From the NCBI GenBank assembly GCA_046154665.1, contig JBJXFG010000101.1:1-64000 (forward strand): a stretch of 64,000 nucleotides of DNA. The letters run 5' to 3'. Position 1 is the stretch's first letter, and every line of letters begins with the position of its first letter. The notes under the pieces are model-generated. The model was not told where the DNA came from. It ran no database searches and saw only the letters and a program-made list of their open reading frames with translations. Below, one piece after another: positions 17,731 through 25,685 of the stretch. The position numbers were made by a program, and so were the translations under genes. Source of the DNA: JAFLCM01 sp046154665 (GTDB taxonomy: Bacteria > Planctomycetota > Phycisphaerae > Phycisphaerales > UBA1924).

Positions 17731-17821
17731 ACAACGAGCCCGGAGCGTGAGCGACGGGTGCTTCGAGGAATCAGATCGACCGGCTTCTCCAACCCGCTCG
17801 CTGACGCTCGTGGCTCGTTGT
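17731..17821. repeat. LAHARGS-type inverted repeat, copy 2
   Basis: Arms at 17731-17759 and 17792-17821: ACAACGAGCCCGGAGCGTGA on the left mirrors CGCTGACGCTCGTGGCTCGT on the right. It lies between two secreted-protein genes, 24 bp after a stop codon, where it could also act as a transcript-end hairpin. Confidence 0.85.
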
Positions 17822-17896
17822 CCGGGCGCTCATTGAGTGGTCGCCCCGCCGCGGACCGGCGGGTACCCCAAGACCTCATCTCCCTTTGGAGCACCA

Positions 17897-19705
17897 ATGA
17901 ACCGTCTCATCGCCTTTCTCGCCGCGACGTTTCTGCTCGCCCCCGCCGCCTCGGCGCAGGACGACAACCCCATCGCGGTCAATCTCGTCCGGCAGTTCTC
18001 ATCGTTGAAGCAGTACCCCGAGGCACTGGGCTTCAACCTCAACCAGCACTTCCCGCTCTCCTACTTCACCGGATGGCTGTCCGACGGGCACGTGCAGGGG
18101 ATTGCTCGTTCCCTTCGCCCCGGCAACCCCTGCATCTACGTCACCGTCGCCGGCAAATCCGACGCGTCGGCCCCTTTCGGCTACATCACCACCGTGCTGA
18201 TGGGATCGCGCGACGTGCTGGGCGAGCGGTTCCGCTCGAACCGAATCGGTTACGAGGCCGACGGCGTAACGAACTACAGCACCCGCTTCACCTTCCCGCC
18301 GTTCAACGACGCGCCCGTGGCCCGGTTCACGTTCGACGGCACCCAGGGCCCGGTCGATCCGGTGCTGTGGAAGTGGCGTCACCCCGGCAACATCGCGGTG
18401 ATCGGGGACGCGATGCTCGTCCCGCTGGAGGACAAACTCAGCGGCAACTATTTCAGCTCATCCTCCGCCTTCGCGATCTTCGACGTCGCGGACCCGACGA
18501 ATCCTGCCCCCGTCTCGATCATCCCGCTGAACGATCCGAAGGCGGGCACGCTCGCCGTCACCCGGCTGGACAACGGGAGGTACCTGGTGCTCATCGGCGG
18601 CGTGAACTCAGGCCAGACCCTTGTGGGCTATCTCTCGTCCACCACCAACCTCCGTGATCCGGCCATCACCTTCACACAGGCTTTCCGCTGGAACCAAAGC
18701 ACCAACAACTTCGGGAACTCGGACTACGACTGGCCGTGGGACAACGAAGGGGACCCCCTCTGCACCGACGGCACCGATGCGCACCAGCACTACGCCTTCG
18801 TTCGCAACGACGACGGGAAGCTCTACCTCATCGCCACCACCAAGCGCCGGTCGTGCGGCTCGCCCTTTTACCTCGGTCGCGACGAAGCCGAACTCTTCGA
18901 GGTGGTCATGACCGGATCGCCAGTCAACTTCATGCAGCTGATCCTCCGGGGCGCCGAGTCGTTCGTGTTCAACGAGGATACCTCTGGGTACAAGGCCAAC
19001 TTCACCGCCGCGGGCGGCGTCCACATCAGCCCGTCGGGCTCGCTGCTGCTCTATGCCGCCCCGCACTCGTGGGGCAACGAGCCCAGGTTCAACGGCTCGA
19101 GCGTCGAGCAGCAGCCGCCCAACTACATGCAGTTCGTCGAGATCCGGCCCTGGTTTGTCAACGCGATCTCAAACCCCGGCCCCGGCACCGCCCACGTCGA
19201 GCTCTATGAAGACCAGGACTTCGAAGGCCGCAGCATCATCCTTGATTTCCAGGACCGCTTCGAGGAATCGTGGAGCAGCTTCCTGGGCAACATCGACGAC
19301 TTCAACGACAAGACGCACAGCGTCTCGTACTGCATCCCTGCGGGACTGACGGTCTCGGGCAGAACGGACGCCAACGGCTTCGGCACCAACGTCTCGTTGT
19401 TCAGCTTCAATGTCTTCGCGGGCGCTGCCGACCTCGGCTCGCTCGGCGACGAGCTCTCCTCGCTCGCTTGGTCCGGTTCGCTCGCCACCGAAGTGTGGGT
19501 CAGCAACTCAAGGGCCATCATCGGCCAGCAGTCCGGCACGTTTGCCAAGCCCACGCTCGGGATCAACGGCGGCCTGTCGCAGTGCGTCGGCCCGGTCAAC
19601 AAGATCTTTGTCGAGCCCGGCTTCTACAACGAGAAGGTCACGTTTGTGAAACCGATGCAGATCATCGCCTCGCCCGGCGTGGTCGTCATCGGCGCGCCGA
19701 ACTGA
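17897..19705 (+). CDS. Secreted protein with a beta/gamma-crystallin-like domain
   Basis: 602-residue exported protein. The signal peptide (MNRLIAFLAATFLLAPAASA) is followed by about 400 residues with a beta-propeller-like feel (repeats of GxLAVTRLDNGRYLVLIGG and DGKLYLIATTK) that I cannot assign. A region at about 433-508 (AHVELYEDQDFEGRSIIL, then SFLGNIDDFNDKTHSV) resembles a beta/gamma-crystallin motif, a calcium-binding or structural fold. The last 35 residues (FVEPGFYNEKVTFVKP) look like the first rung of a right-handed beta-helix and then stop. TTTGGAGC precedes the ATG. An extracellular binding or structural role is inferred; no enzyme motif was found. Confidence 0.78.
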   Translation: MNRLIAFLAATFLLAPAASAQDDNPIAVNLVRQFSSLKQYPEALGFNLNQHFPLSYFTGWLSDGHVQGIARSLRPGNPCIYVTVAGKSDASAPFGYITTVLMGSRDVLGERFRSNRIGYEADGVTNYSTRFTFPPFNDAPVARFTFDGTQGPVDPVLWKWRHPGNIAVIGDAMLVPLEDKLSGNYFSSSSAFAIFDVADPTNPAPVSIIPLNDPKAGTLAVTRLDNGRYLVLIGGVNSGQTLVGYLSSTTNLRDPAITFTQAFRWNQSTNNFGNSDYDWPWDNEGDPLCTDGTDAHQHYAFVRNDDGKLYLIATTKRRSCGSPFYLGRDEAELFEVVMTGSPVNFMQLILRGAESFVFNEDTSGYKANFTAAGGVHISPSGSLLLYAAPHSWGNEPRFNGSSVEQQPPNYMQFVEIRPWFVNAISNPGPGTAHVELYEDQDFEGRSIILDFQDRFEESWSSFLGNIDDFNDKTHSVSYCIPAGLTVSGRTDANGFGTNVSLFSFNVFAGAADLGSLGDELSSLAWSGSLATEVWVSNSRAIIGQQSGTFAKPTLGINGGLSQCVGPVNKIFVEPGFYNEKVTFVKPMQIIASPGVVVIGAPN

Positions 19706-19790
19706 ATCACTCAACGGAACCAGCACCGACCCGAAGACGCGTCGGTGGCACAGGCAGTCCTCACTCCCGGAATCAAGAACGGAGCTTTGC

Positions 19791-20216
19791 ATGAACCTCA
19801 ACACGTCCAATACTCGATCGATCCTCGCCGTCGCTGTGGCGGTCTTCGTTGCCTCCGCCGCCCACGCTCAATACGCCATCCGCTGGTCGACGCTCGATGG
19901 CGGCGGAGCCCGCGTCAGCGCCGGCGCCTACCGCCTGCAGGGCACCCTCGCCCAGCCCGACGCCACCGCCCCGCGCTCCGCCCCCGACGGCACCACGCTC
20001 ACGGGCGGATTTTGGGCCGCCCCACCGCCGTCGTGCACGGGCGACTTCAACTCGGACCGCGTCGTCAATACCTCGGACCTGGTCGTCTTCCTCGGTGCCT
20101 TCAGCCTCGCCGTCCCCATCGGCACCCCGACCGACCTCACGGGCGACGGCGTGGTGAACACGGCGGACTTGGTTGTCTTCCTCGGACGATTTGGGCAGCC
20201 GTGCCCGCAGCCCTGA
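19791..20216 (+). CDS. Small secreted GC-type dockerin protein
   Basis: 141-residue exported protein with a signal peptide (cleavage after AHA, near residue 26), a short domain (YAIRWSTLDGGGARVSAGAY) and a C-terminal pair of dockerin-like calcium repeats: DFNSDRVVNTSDLVVFLGAF and DLTGDGVVNTADLVVFLGRF, then GQPCPQP. The terminal Cys after FGQ is the hallmark of the 'GC-type dockerin' tail of Phycisphaerae. The N-terminal part resembles segments in many short planctomycete exported proteins ('gggxvsxgxyxlxgtlgq'). It follows the crystallin-like gene by 85 bp, so the two may be co-transcribed and share a surface or sorting route. Confidence 0.8.
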   Translation: MNLNTSNTRSILAVAVAVFVASAAHAQYAIRWSTLDGGGARVSAGAYRLQGTLAQPDATAPRSAPDGTTLTGGFWAAPPPSCTGDFNSDRVVNTSDLVVFLGAFSLAVPIGTPTDLTGDGVVNTADLVVFLGRFGQPCPQP

Positions 20217-20273
20217 GCGTGCCTTTGTCGGCCCGTGCTCTCACGACCGCGAACCCCCGTTGGCCGCAAGAAA

Positions 20274-20305
20274 AAAGCAGCCGCGCCAGGTGGCGCGGCT
20301 GCTTT
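20274..20305. terminator. Bidirectional rho-independent-like terminator
   Basis: Perfect 14-bp inverted repeat AAAGCAGCCGCGCC / GGCGCGGCTGCTTT around AGGT. A-runs on the left and T on the right allow it to end both the secreted-protein transcript and, in reverse, the tRNA-Ala transcript. Confidence 0.8.
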
Positions 20306-20337
20306 GGGTGGTGAAACTCACCATGTTCCGCAATAAG

Positions 20338-20410
20338 TGGAGCTGATCGGGATCGAACCGACAACCTCATCCATGCCATGGATGCGCTCTCCCAATTGAG
20401 CTACAGCCCC
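20338..20410 (-). tRNA. tRNA-Ala (GGC)
   Basis: 73-nt cloverleaf on the minus strand. The acceptor stem GGGGCTG pairs with CAGCTCC (one G-U), discriminator A. The D arm is GCTC/GAGC, and the anticodon stem CATCC/GGATG is perfect with loop ATGGCAT, giving anticodon GGC. The T arm is GTCGG-TTCGATC-CCGAT. CCA is not encoded. The anticodon suits alanine GCC/GCU codons, which are frequent in this high-GC DNA. Confidence 0.95.
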
Positions 20411-20609
20411 GACGAGATGTTTCTCGGCCAATCCGGGCCCCCAGTGGAGGCCCGTTTGGTCGAGTCGAGAAGTGTAGCGGGCCCCCAGTAACTTTCAAGC
20501 CGACGCGAAGCCGTGTTCGGTTCAGGTACGGTTCTCGTCCCGCACCGCCCCTTGTGATCAACCTGGCGGTTCAGGTCCGGTGCGGACCAGAACGGGATAA
20601 TCGGGGTCG

Positions 20610-21281
20610 ATGCCCAGTCCCCACCCGCAGCATCACAACCTGGTGGTGTTCGATCACCCGCTGATCCGGCACAAGCTGACGACGATGCGCAGCCGTGAGA
20701 CCAGCGACCGGGCGTTCCGCGCGCTGCTGATCCAGATCGCGGGGCTGATGACTTTTGAAGTGACACGCGGGTTCCCGGTTGAGCCGGTGCGGGTGCGCAC
20801 GCCGTTGGAGGAGATGCAGGGTGTGCGGCTGAGCGGCAAGATCACGCTGTGCCCGGTGCTGCGAGCGGGCCTGTCGATGACGGAGGGGATTCTCGAACTC
20901 ATCCCCGAGGCGCGGGTGGGGCACCTCGGGATGTTCAGAGATGAAAAGACGCTGCAGCCGGTGCAGTATCTGCTGAGGCTGCCGAACGACCTCGACGCCG
21001 GGCCGGTGATTCTGGTGGACCCCATGCTGGCGACGGGGGGCTCGGCGTCGGCGGCGATCCGCATGCTCCGCGAGCACGGGGCCCGCGACCTGCGGATGAT
21101 CTGCCTCATCGCGGCCCCCGAGGGGGTTCGCCGCATGGCCCACGATCACCCAGACCTGACCATCTACGCCGCCGATTTGGACCGAGAACTGAACGGGCAG
21201 GGGTTCATCATGCCGGGGCTGGGGGACGCGGGGGATCGGATGTACGGCACGGGGGAACAAACAAGAGAGTGGCGGACGTAA
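20610..21281 (+). CDS. upp: Uracil phosphoribosyltransferase
   Basis: 223-residue pyrimidine-salvage enzyme making UMP from uracil and PRPP. The PRPP-binding loop ILVDPMLATGGSA is at 134-146; other family marks are VFDHPLIRHKLTTMR (13-27), TEGILELIPEARVGHLGM (91-108) and the C-terminal uracil-binding PGLGDAGDRMYGT. The length (usual about 208-210) is slightly long because of a short extra C-terminal tail (GEQTREWRT). The start at the ATG 20610 precedes the conserved HNLVVFDHPL by a few residues. It stands alone between a tRNA gene and a DNA methyltransferase. Confidence 0.95.
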   Translation: MPSPHPQHHNLVVFDHPLIRHKLTTMRSRETSDRAFRALLIQIAGLMTFEVTRGFPVEPVRVRTPLEEMQGVRLSGKITLCPVLRAGLSMTEGILELIPEARVGHLGMFRDEKTLQPVQYLLRLPNDLDAGPVILVDPMLATGGSASAAIRMLREHGARDLRMICLIAAPEGVRRMAHDHPDLTIYAADLDRELNGQGFIMPGLGDAGDRMYGTGEQTREWRT

Positions 21282-21324
21282 GCAGCGGGACTTCGATTGG
21301 GCTTGCCAGTGAGCGAAGGTGTCG

Positions 21325-21340
21325 ATGTAAGTGTTTACAT
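21325..21340. promoter_or_regulatory. Palindrome ATGTAA-GTGT-TTACAT, possible operator
   Basis: A perfect 6-bp inverted repeat around a 4-bp centre, 148 bp upstream of the DNA methyltransferase start in a 206-bp gap that is otherwise featureless. Symmetry and AT content stand out against the local GC-rich background. Which protein would bind it is unknown. Confidence 0.4.
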
Positions 21341-21487
21341 GTCGGAAGTCTCCAGCCAAAGGCACCTCAAACACGGCGCTCACACGCCAACGCCCCACAT
21401 TCCCGTGTGGAATCGTGGGAACCACCAACCACGGTCCGGTGGTTCTGACGAAGACTTGATGAATAGCGACGGAGAGAGAAGAGACCC

Positions 21488-22600
21488 ATGACGAAGAAGA
21501 AAGCGGACATCACGTCCACGGTGGTGCCGGGCAGCAACGGCATCGGCGGCCAAGACGCCGCCAACCTCTTTCTGGGCGACGGGACGCCGGTGGCTCGTCG
21601 CCCGGATTACGAATCAGACTCGCCGCACACGCGGGTGTTCGTCGGTGATTGCCGCGAGGTGATGGCCTCGGTCCCCGAGTGCGTCCGAGGCGAGGTGGAC
21701 CTGATCTTCGCCGACCCGCCGTTCAACTGGAACCGCGCGTACGACAAGTGGGACGACGCGATGACGGACGACGAGTACCTCGCGTTCACCTACGCGTGGC
21801 TCGACCTGTGCATCAAGTCGCTGAAGCCCACGGGCTCGCTGTGGGTGAACATCCCCGACACCTGGGCCGCGGAGATCGTTGTTCATCTGAAGAAACGCAA
21901 GCTGTCCATGGTGAACTGGTGCGTGTGGCACTACCGCTTTGGCCAGAACACCAGCGGCAAGTTCATCAACTCAAAGGTCCACGCGCTCTACTTTTCGAAG
22001 GACCCGTTCAAGAGAACGTGGAACGAGAACGAGATCCTTGAGCCATCCGACCGGGCGACGACCTATCACGACGCGCGGACGTTCACAAAGGCCGAGGGTC
22101 AGGCGGGGATGCGGGTGCCTTTGGACGTTTGGTACGGCCCCTACTGGGGCCGCATCCAGGGCAACAACAAGGAACGCCGGCACAACCACGACAACCAGTT
22201 GCCCGAGGTCTATCTCGAACGGGTGATCCGCTGCTCATCAAACCCCGGCGATCTGGTGATGGACCCGTTCCTGGGTTCGGGCACCACCTGCACGGTGGCC
22301 CGTGAACTCAAGCGGCGCTCGATCGGGATCGAGTTCAGCCCCGACAACGCCAAGAGCTGCTGGGAACGCATCCAAGCGGGCCCGCTGCGGGTGCGCTTCG
22401 CAGAGCCGACGCGGACCGAAGCGGCGATCACCGGCCCGCGCGGCGCGAGCCAGAAGCGGCTCGACCGGCTCGCCGAACTCAAGGCCAAGCGCGAGGCCGG
22501 CGAAGCGGGCACCCCCGAAAAGAAAAACCCCACAAAGCTGAAGGCGGGGCGGTTCGGGGTGGTGGTTCGGAAACAGAAGAGAGCTGCGGAAAAGAGGTGA
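21488..22600 (+). CDS. Site-specific DNA methyltransferase (DPPF, beta-class order)
   Basis: 370-residue S-adenosylmethionine-dependent methylase of exocyclic amino groups (N6-adenine or N4-cytosine). The catalytic motif IV DPPF (76-79) comes before the AdoMet motif I DPFLGSGTT (259-267), the beta-class order. Between them lies a variable target-recognition stretch (HYRFGQNTSGKFINSK, RIQGNNKERRHNHDNQLPEV). The C-terminal tail is lysine/arginine-rich, suggesting extra DNA contact. No restriction endonuclease gene is adjacent, so it looks solitary and could have an epigenetic role like CcrM or Dam. The ATG at 21488 lies 8 bp after GAGAGAAGA. Its target sequence cannot be predicted from motif order alone. 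Confidence 0.9.
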   Translation: MTKKKADITSTVVPGSNGIGGQDAANLFLGDGTPVARRPDYESDSPHTRVFVGDCREVMASVPECVRGEVDLIFADPPFNWNRAYDKWDDAMTDDEYLAFTYAWLDLCIKSLKPTGSLWVNIPDTWAAEIVVHLKKRKLSMVNWCVWHYRFGQNTSGKFINSKVHALYFSKDPFKRTWNENEILEPSDRATTYHDARTFTKAEGQAGMRVPLDVWYGPYWGRIQGNNKERRHNHDNQLPEVYLERVIRCSSNPGDLVMDPFLGSGTTCTVARELKRRSIGIEFSPDNAKSCWERIQAGPLRVRFAEPTRTEAAITGPRGASQKRLDRLAELKAKREAGEAGTPEKKNPTKLKAGRFGVVVRKQKRAAEKR

Positions 22601-22695
22601 ACCTGGAGTCGGCTGTTCGATTCGCACCGTGTCCATGGCAGCCGGTGGCCATTTGAACGGCGAAGCAGGCGATGGCGATCGTCGCCGAGTGATCG

Positions 22696-24627
22696 CTACA
22701 CCCCCACGGCGACCAACAACAGCGTGAGATCGGCGGGGCTGATGCCTTCGAGCCGGCCAGCCTGGCCGAAAGTCTCGGGGCGGAAGCGCTGCAGGGCCTC
22801 GCGGGCCTCGTTGCGCAAGCCGGTGATGTTGGCGTAGTCGATCTTCGCGGGGATACGGCGGCGTTCGTTTTCGCGGAGCTTCTTCACCAGCGACTGCTGG
22901 CGCTTGATGTAACCGGCGTACTGGCGCTCGGCGAGCGCGGTGACGAGGACGGGGGTGGGGAATGCACCGAGGCACTTCCCCAGCCGCTCGACCGTGAACT
23001 CCGGCTTTTTGAGAACCTCGGCGAGCGGTCCCTCGGGCGTGCGAGCAGTGTCGATCCGTTCGTTCACACGCCGCAGCGCCTCGGCTCTTTGTTCGAAGAC
23101 CCCCCACCGCTCATGATCAACCAGGCCAAGTTCGCGGCCCATCGGCGTCAGACGGTCGGCGCTGTTGTCGCTCCGCAGGATCAGCCGGTGCTCGGCGCGG
23201 CTCGTGAACATGCGGTACGGCTCGACCGGCGTCTTGGTCACCAGGTCGTCCATCATCACGCCGAAGTAGGCCTCGTCGCGCCCGATCGTGACGAGGGGCA
23301 GGCCGAGGGAGTACCGCGCCGCGTTGAGCCCCGCGATGAGGCCCTGGCCCGCGGCCTCTTCGTAGCCACTGGTGCCGTTGATCTGACCGGCGAGGAACAG
23401 CCCGTCGACGAGTTTGGTCATCGCGGTGGCGCTGATCTGGTGCGGGCGGACCATGTCGTACTCGACGGCGTAGCCGTTCTGCAGAATCTCGGCCTTCTCG
23501 CAGCCTTTCATCGACCGAACGATGGTGTCCTGCACATCGCGAGGGAGGCTGGTCGAAATGCCGTTGCAATAGACCCAGTCGGACTCGTGGCTCTCGGGCT
23601 CAAGGAAAACGTGGTGCGACTCGCGCTGGGCGAAGCGGACGACCTTGTCTTCGATGGACGGGCAGTAGCGCGGGCCGACGGATTCGATCTGGCCGGAGTA
23701 CATGGGCGCGCGGTGGAGGTTGGCGCGGATGAGCTCGTGGATTTCGGGCGTTGTGTTGGTGACGCGGCAGTCGACCTGTGTCAAGGCGGGGAAGGCATCG
23801 AGGCAGCGAGGCATCGAGGCATCAAGGGGATGCGCGCCTGTGAGATCGGAGAACGGAGTGGGTGGGTTGTCGCCGAGTTGCGGCTCGAGGGAATCCCAGT
23901 CGATGGTGCCGCGCTTGAGGCGGGGCGGGGTGCCGGTCTTGAGGCGCCCGAGTTCGAAGCCCAGGTCGCGCAACGTGCCGGAGATGCCGACGGCGGCGGC
24001 CTCGCCGATACGGCCGCCGACGGTCTGCGATTCGCCGGTGTGCATCAGCCCGCGCATGAACGTGCCGGTGGTGAGGACGACGGCGGGTGCGTGGAGGGTG
24101 CGCTCGCCGGTGGGGGTGGCGATGGTGACGCCGACGATGCGGGGGCCCACGGACGGAACCCCGACCGTCAGGGAGGGGCTCGGCTGTGCTGCTGCTGCGA
24201 GAGTAGCCCCTCCCTGACGATCGGGGTTCTGTGCTGCTTGCGCGAGCACGAACCGTTCGACGCTGCCCTCGATGATGGCGATGTTCGCTCGCGTGCCGAG
24301 CAGACGCTGCGTTTCGCGGGCGTAGGCGTGCTTGTCGCACTGGGCACGCGGCGACTGCACGGCGGCACCCTTCGAGGTGTTGAGCACCTTGAACATGATG
24401 CCGGTGGCGTCGGTGGCGCGGGCCATGAGCCCGCCGAGGGCGTCGATCTCGCGGACCATCTGCCCCTTGGCGAGCCCGCCGATGGCGGGGTTGCACGACA
24501 TGACGCCGATCTTCGACGGATCGAGGGTGACGAGCGCGACATCGCGTCCGAGGTTGGCGGCGGCCCAGGCGGCCTCGATGCCGGCGTGGCCGCCGCCGAT
24601 GATGATGGTGTGGTAGTGTGCGTGCAT
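22696..24627 (-). CDS. mnmG: tRNA uridine 5-carboxymethylaminomethyl modification enzyme MnmG
   Basis: 643-residue FAD enzyme that with MnmE installs the cmnm5 group on wobble uridine of certain tRNAs. The FAD-binding GGGHAGIEAA (11-20) and DPSKIGVMSCNPAIGGLAKG (36-55) open the protein; LKTGTPPRL, the NAD-binding region and the C-terminal helical MnmE-binding domain (ANITGLRNEAREALQRFRPE) follow. It is otherwise of normal length, but residues about 134-158 are encoded by a palindromic repeat (24156-24229) that adds NPDRQGG...PSPSLTVGVP in frame. The insert lies just before the beta-strand RIVGVTIATPTGE and is probably tolerated as a surface loop. The start is the ATG at 24627. Confidence 0.96.
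   Translation of the reverse strand: MHAHYHTIIIGGGHAGIEAAWAAANLGRDVALVTLDPSKIGVMSCNPAIGGLAKGQMVREIDALGGLMARATDATGIMFKVLNTSKGAAVQSPRAQCDKHAYARETQRLLGTRANIAIIEGSVERFVLAQAAQNPDRQGGATLAAAAQPSPSLTVGVPSVGPRIVGVTIATPTGERTLHAPAVVLTTGTFMRGLMHTGESQTVGGRIGEAAAVGISGTLRDLGFELGRLKTGTPPRLKRGTIDWDSLEPQLGDNPPTPFSDLTGAHPLDASMPRCLDAFPALTQVDCRVTNTTPEIHELIRANLHRAPMYSGQIESVGPRYCPSIEDKVVRFAQRESHHVFLEPESHESDWVYCNGISTSLPRDVQDTIVRSMKGCEKAEILQNGYAVEYDMVRPHQISATAMTKLVDGLFLAGQINGTSGYEEAAGQGLIAGLNAARYSLGLPLVTIGRDEAYFGVMMDDLVTKTPVEPYRMFTSRAEHRLILRSDNSADRLTPMGRELGLVDHERWGVFEQRAEALRRVNERIDTARTPEGPLAEVLKKPEFTVERLGKCLGAFPTPVLVTALAERQYAGYIKRQQSLVKKLRENERRRIPAKIDYANITGLRNEAREALQRFRPETFGQAGRLEGISPADLTLLLVAVGV
24156..24229. repeat. 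Paired palindromic repeat inserted in frame in mnmG
   Basis: The arms 24156-24180 (GAACCCCGACCGTCAGGGAG then GGGCT) and 24205-24229 are inverted copies with one mismatch, around a 24-bp loop. They are two inverted copies of the unit seen singly at 757-780 and 41482-41506. The 74-bp block plus flanking bases keeps the mnmG frame open and adds about 25 residues. Confidence 0.88.
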
Positions 24628-24676
24628 CTGAGACGTGGGACCGGGGATCGCGGAACCACCGCCTATTATTCACCGC

Positions 24677-24985
24677 ATGCGAAAGGTCACATTCGAGATT
24701 CCCGCAGAGTACGGCGACGTGCTCGATCGAGCCTGGCCGAACCTGGCGCAGGCGGCAAAGGAGTCGCTGGCGATCGAGTCGTACCGAGTGGGGAGGATCA
24801 GTGCCGGCGAACTGGCGGGCCTGCTCGAACTCGAGACATCGATCGAGGCGCTCGAGTGGCTGGGGGCGCGGGGGATCCCGATGAACTACGGGATTGAGCA
24901 GTTTGAAGAAGATCTCCGAACCCTGGAGAGGTTGGAGGCGCTCGGGAAGCTGCCGCCCGCGCCGGGCACCAAGGACGCGGCGTGA
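24677..24985 (+). CDS. UPF0175 family protein, likely antitoxin
   Basis: 102-residue protein from the ATG at 24677. The sequence opens MRKVTFEIPAEYGDVL and continues AAKESLAIESYRVGRISAGE and LAGLLELETSIEALEWLGAR, the standard UPF0175 pattern with a helix-turn-helix-like segment near the middle. UPF0175 proteins are commonly encoded directly upstream of DUF3368 PIN-domain proteins, and that is the case here: its stop TGA shares one base with the next start (TGATG). Neutralisation of the PIN toxin and autoregulation are inferred from this arrangement. It diverges from mnmG. Confidence 0.82.
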   Translation: MRKVTFEIPAEYGDVLDRAWPNLAQAAKESLAIESYRVGRISAGELAGLLELETSIEALEWLGARGIPMNYGIEQFEEDLRTLERLEALGKLPPAPGTKDAA

Positions 24986-25470
24986 TGGTCGTCGTCGCCG
25001 ACGCATCTCCGCTCAACATCCTGATCCGCTGCGGCGAGGCGCGCGTCCTGCCCATCGTGTACGGACTGGTGGTCATCCCCACCGCGGTTGGCACCGAACT
25101 GAGCGCTCCCAGGACTCCTCTGGACGTCAAGTCGTTTCTCAAAGCACCTCCTTCATGGCTGCGCGTGCAAGCCCCGACGAACCCTCCCGGAGGCGGCGCG
25201 AAGGGCCTCGGTGAACGCGAAGCGATCGCGCTGGCCATCGAGATCCACGCCGACGCTCTGCTGATCGACGACCTGCGCGCCCGCAGGGACGCGAGCGCAC
25301 TCGGGATTCAAGTCACAGGGACGCTGGGCACCCTCCAGCGTGCCGCCGCCAAGGGCTTGCTGGAACTCGCGCCTTCGATCGCCCGAGCGCGTCTGTTCGG
25401 CCTTGCGGTCTCCGATGACCTTGTCCGCTCGGTCTTGAGGCTGGACCAAGAGCGACGGTCGGGCCAATAG
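24985..25470 (+). CDS. DUF3368 PIN-domain protein, likely ribonuclease toxin
   Basis: 161-residue PIN-fold protein. Acidic residues expected to bind metal are visible: Asp in VVVADASPLNIL at the N-terminus, Glu in GVGTEL-type and GLGEREAIALA segments, and Asp-Asp in ALLIDDLRARRDA. The C-terminal part (GTLGTLQRAAAKGLL) is typical of DUF3368. The ATG at 24985 overlaps the antitoxin stop by one base; a GTG immediately before it is also in frame. A VapC-like RNA-cleaving toxin role is inferred from the family and from the UPF0175 neighbour. Confidence 0.83.
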   Translation: MVVVADASPLNILIRCGEARVLPIVYGLVVIPTAVGTELSAPRTPLDVKSFLKAPPSWLRVQAPTNPPGGGAKGLGEREAIALAIEIHADALLIDDLRARRDASALGIQVTGTLGTLQRAAAKGLLELAPSIARARLFGLAVSDDLVRSVLRLDQERRSGQ

Positions 25471-25685
25471 CCCGGCGTGCGTGCGCCAGTCAATCATTTC
25501 GAAGCGTCGAAGCGCCAAAAGCAGAAACGTGGAGTGCTCTGCCTTGCACGCGCCGGCACGCCAAGACACACCTTCGTGAGAATCCTGGCTCGGCGAATCG
25601 CGGCATCTGAACCGGCCGCGGTGATCGACCACGTCTCTCGACGCAGCCTCGTCCGTTCGAGCGAGGCGCGCCGCAGCCCATCCGA

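Noticed and set aside
23089..24897. A 602-codon open frame opposite mnmG
   Set aside because: It crosses both mnmG and the UPF0175 gene in the wrong frame and lacks any domain.
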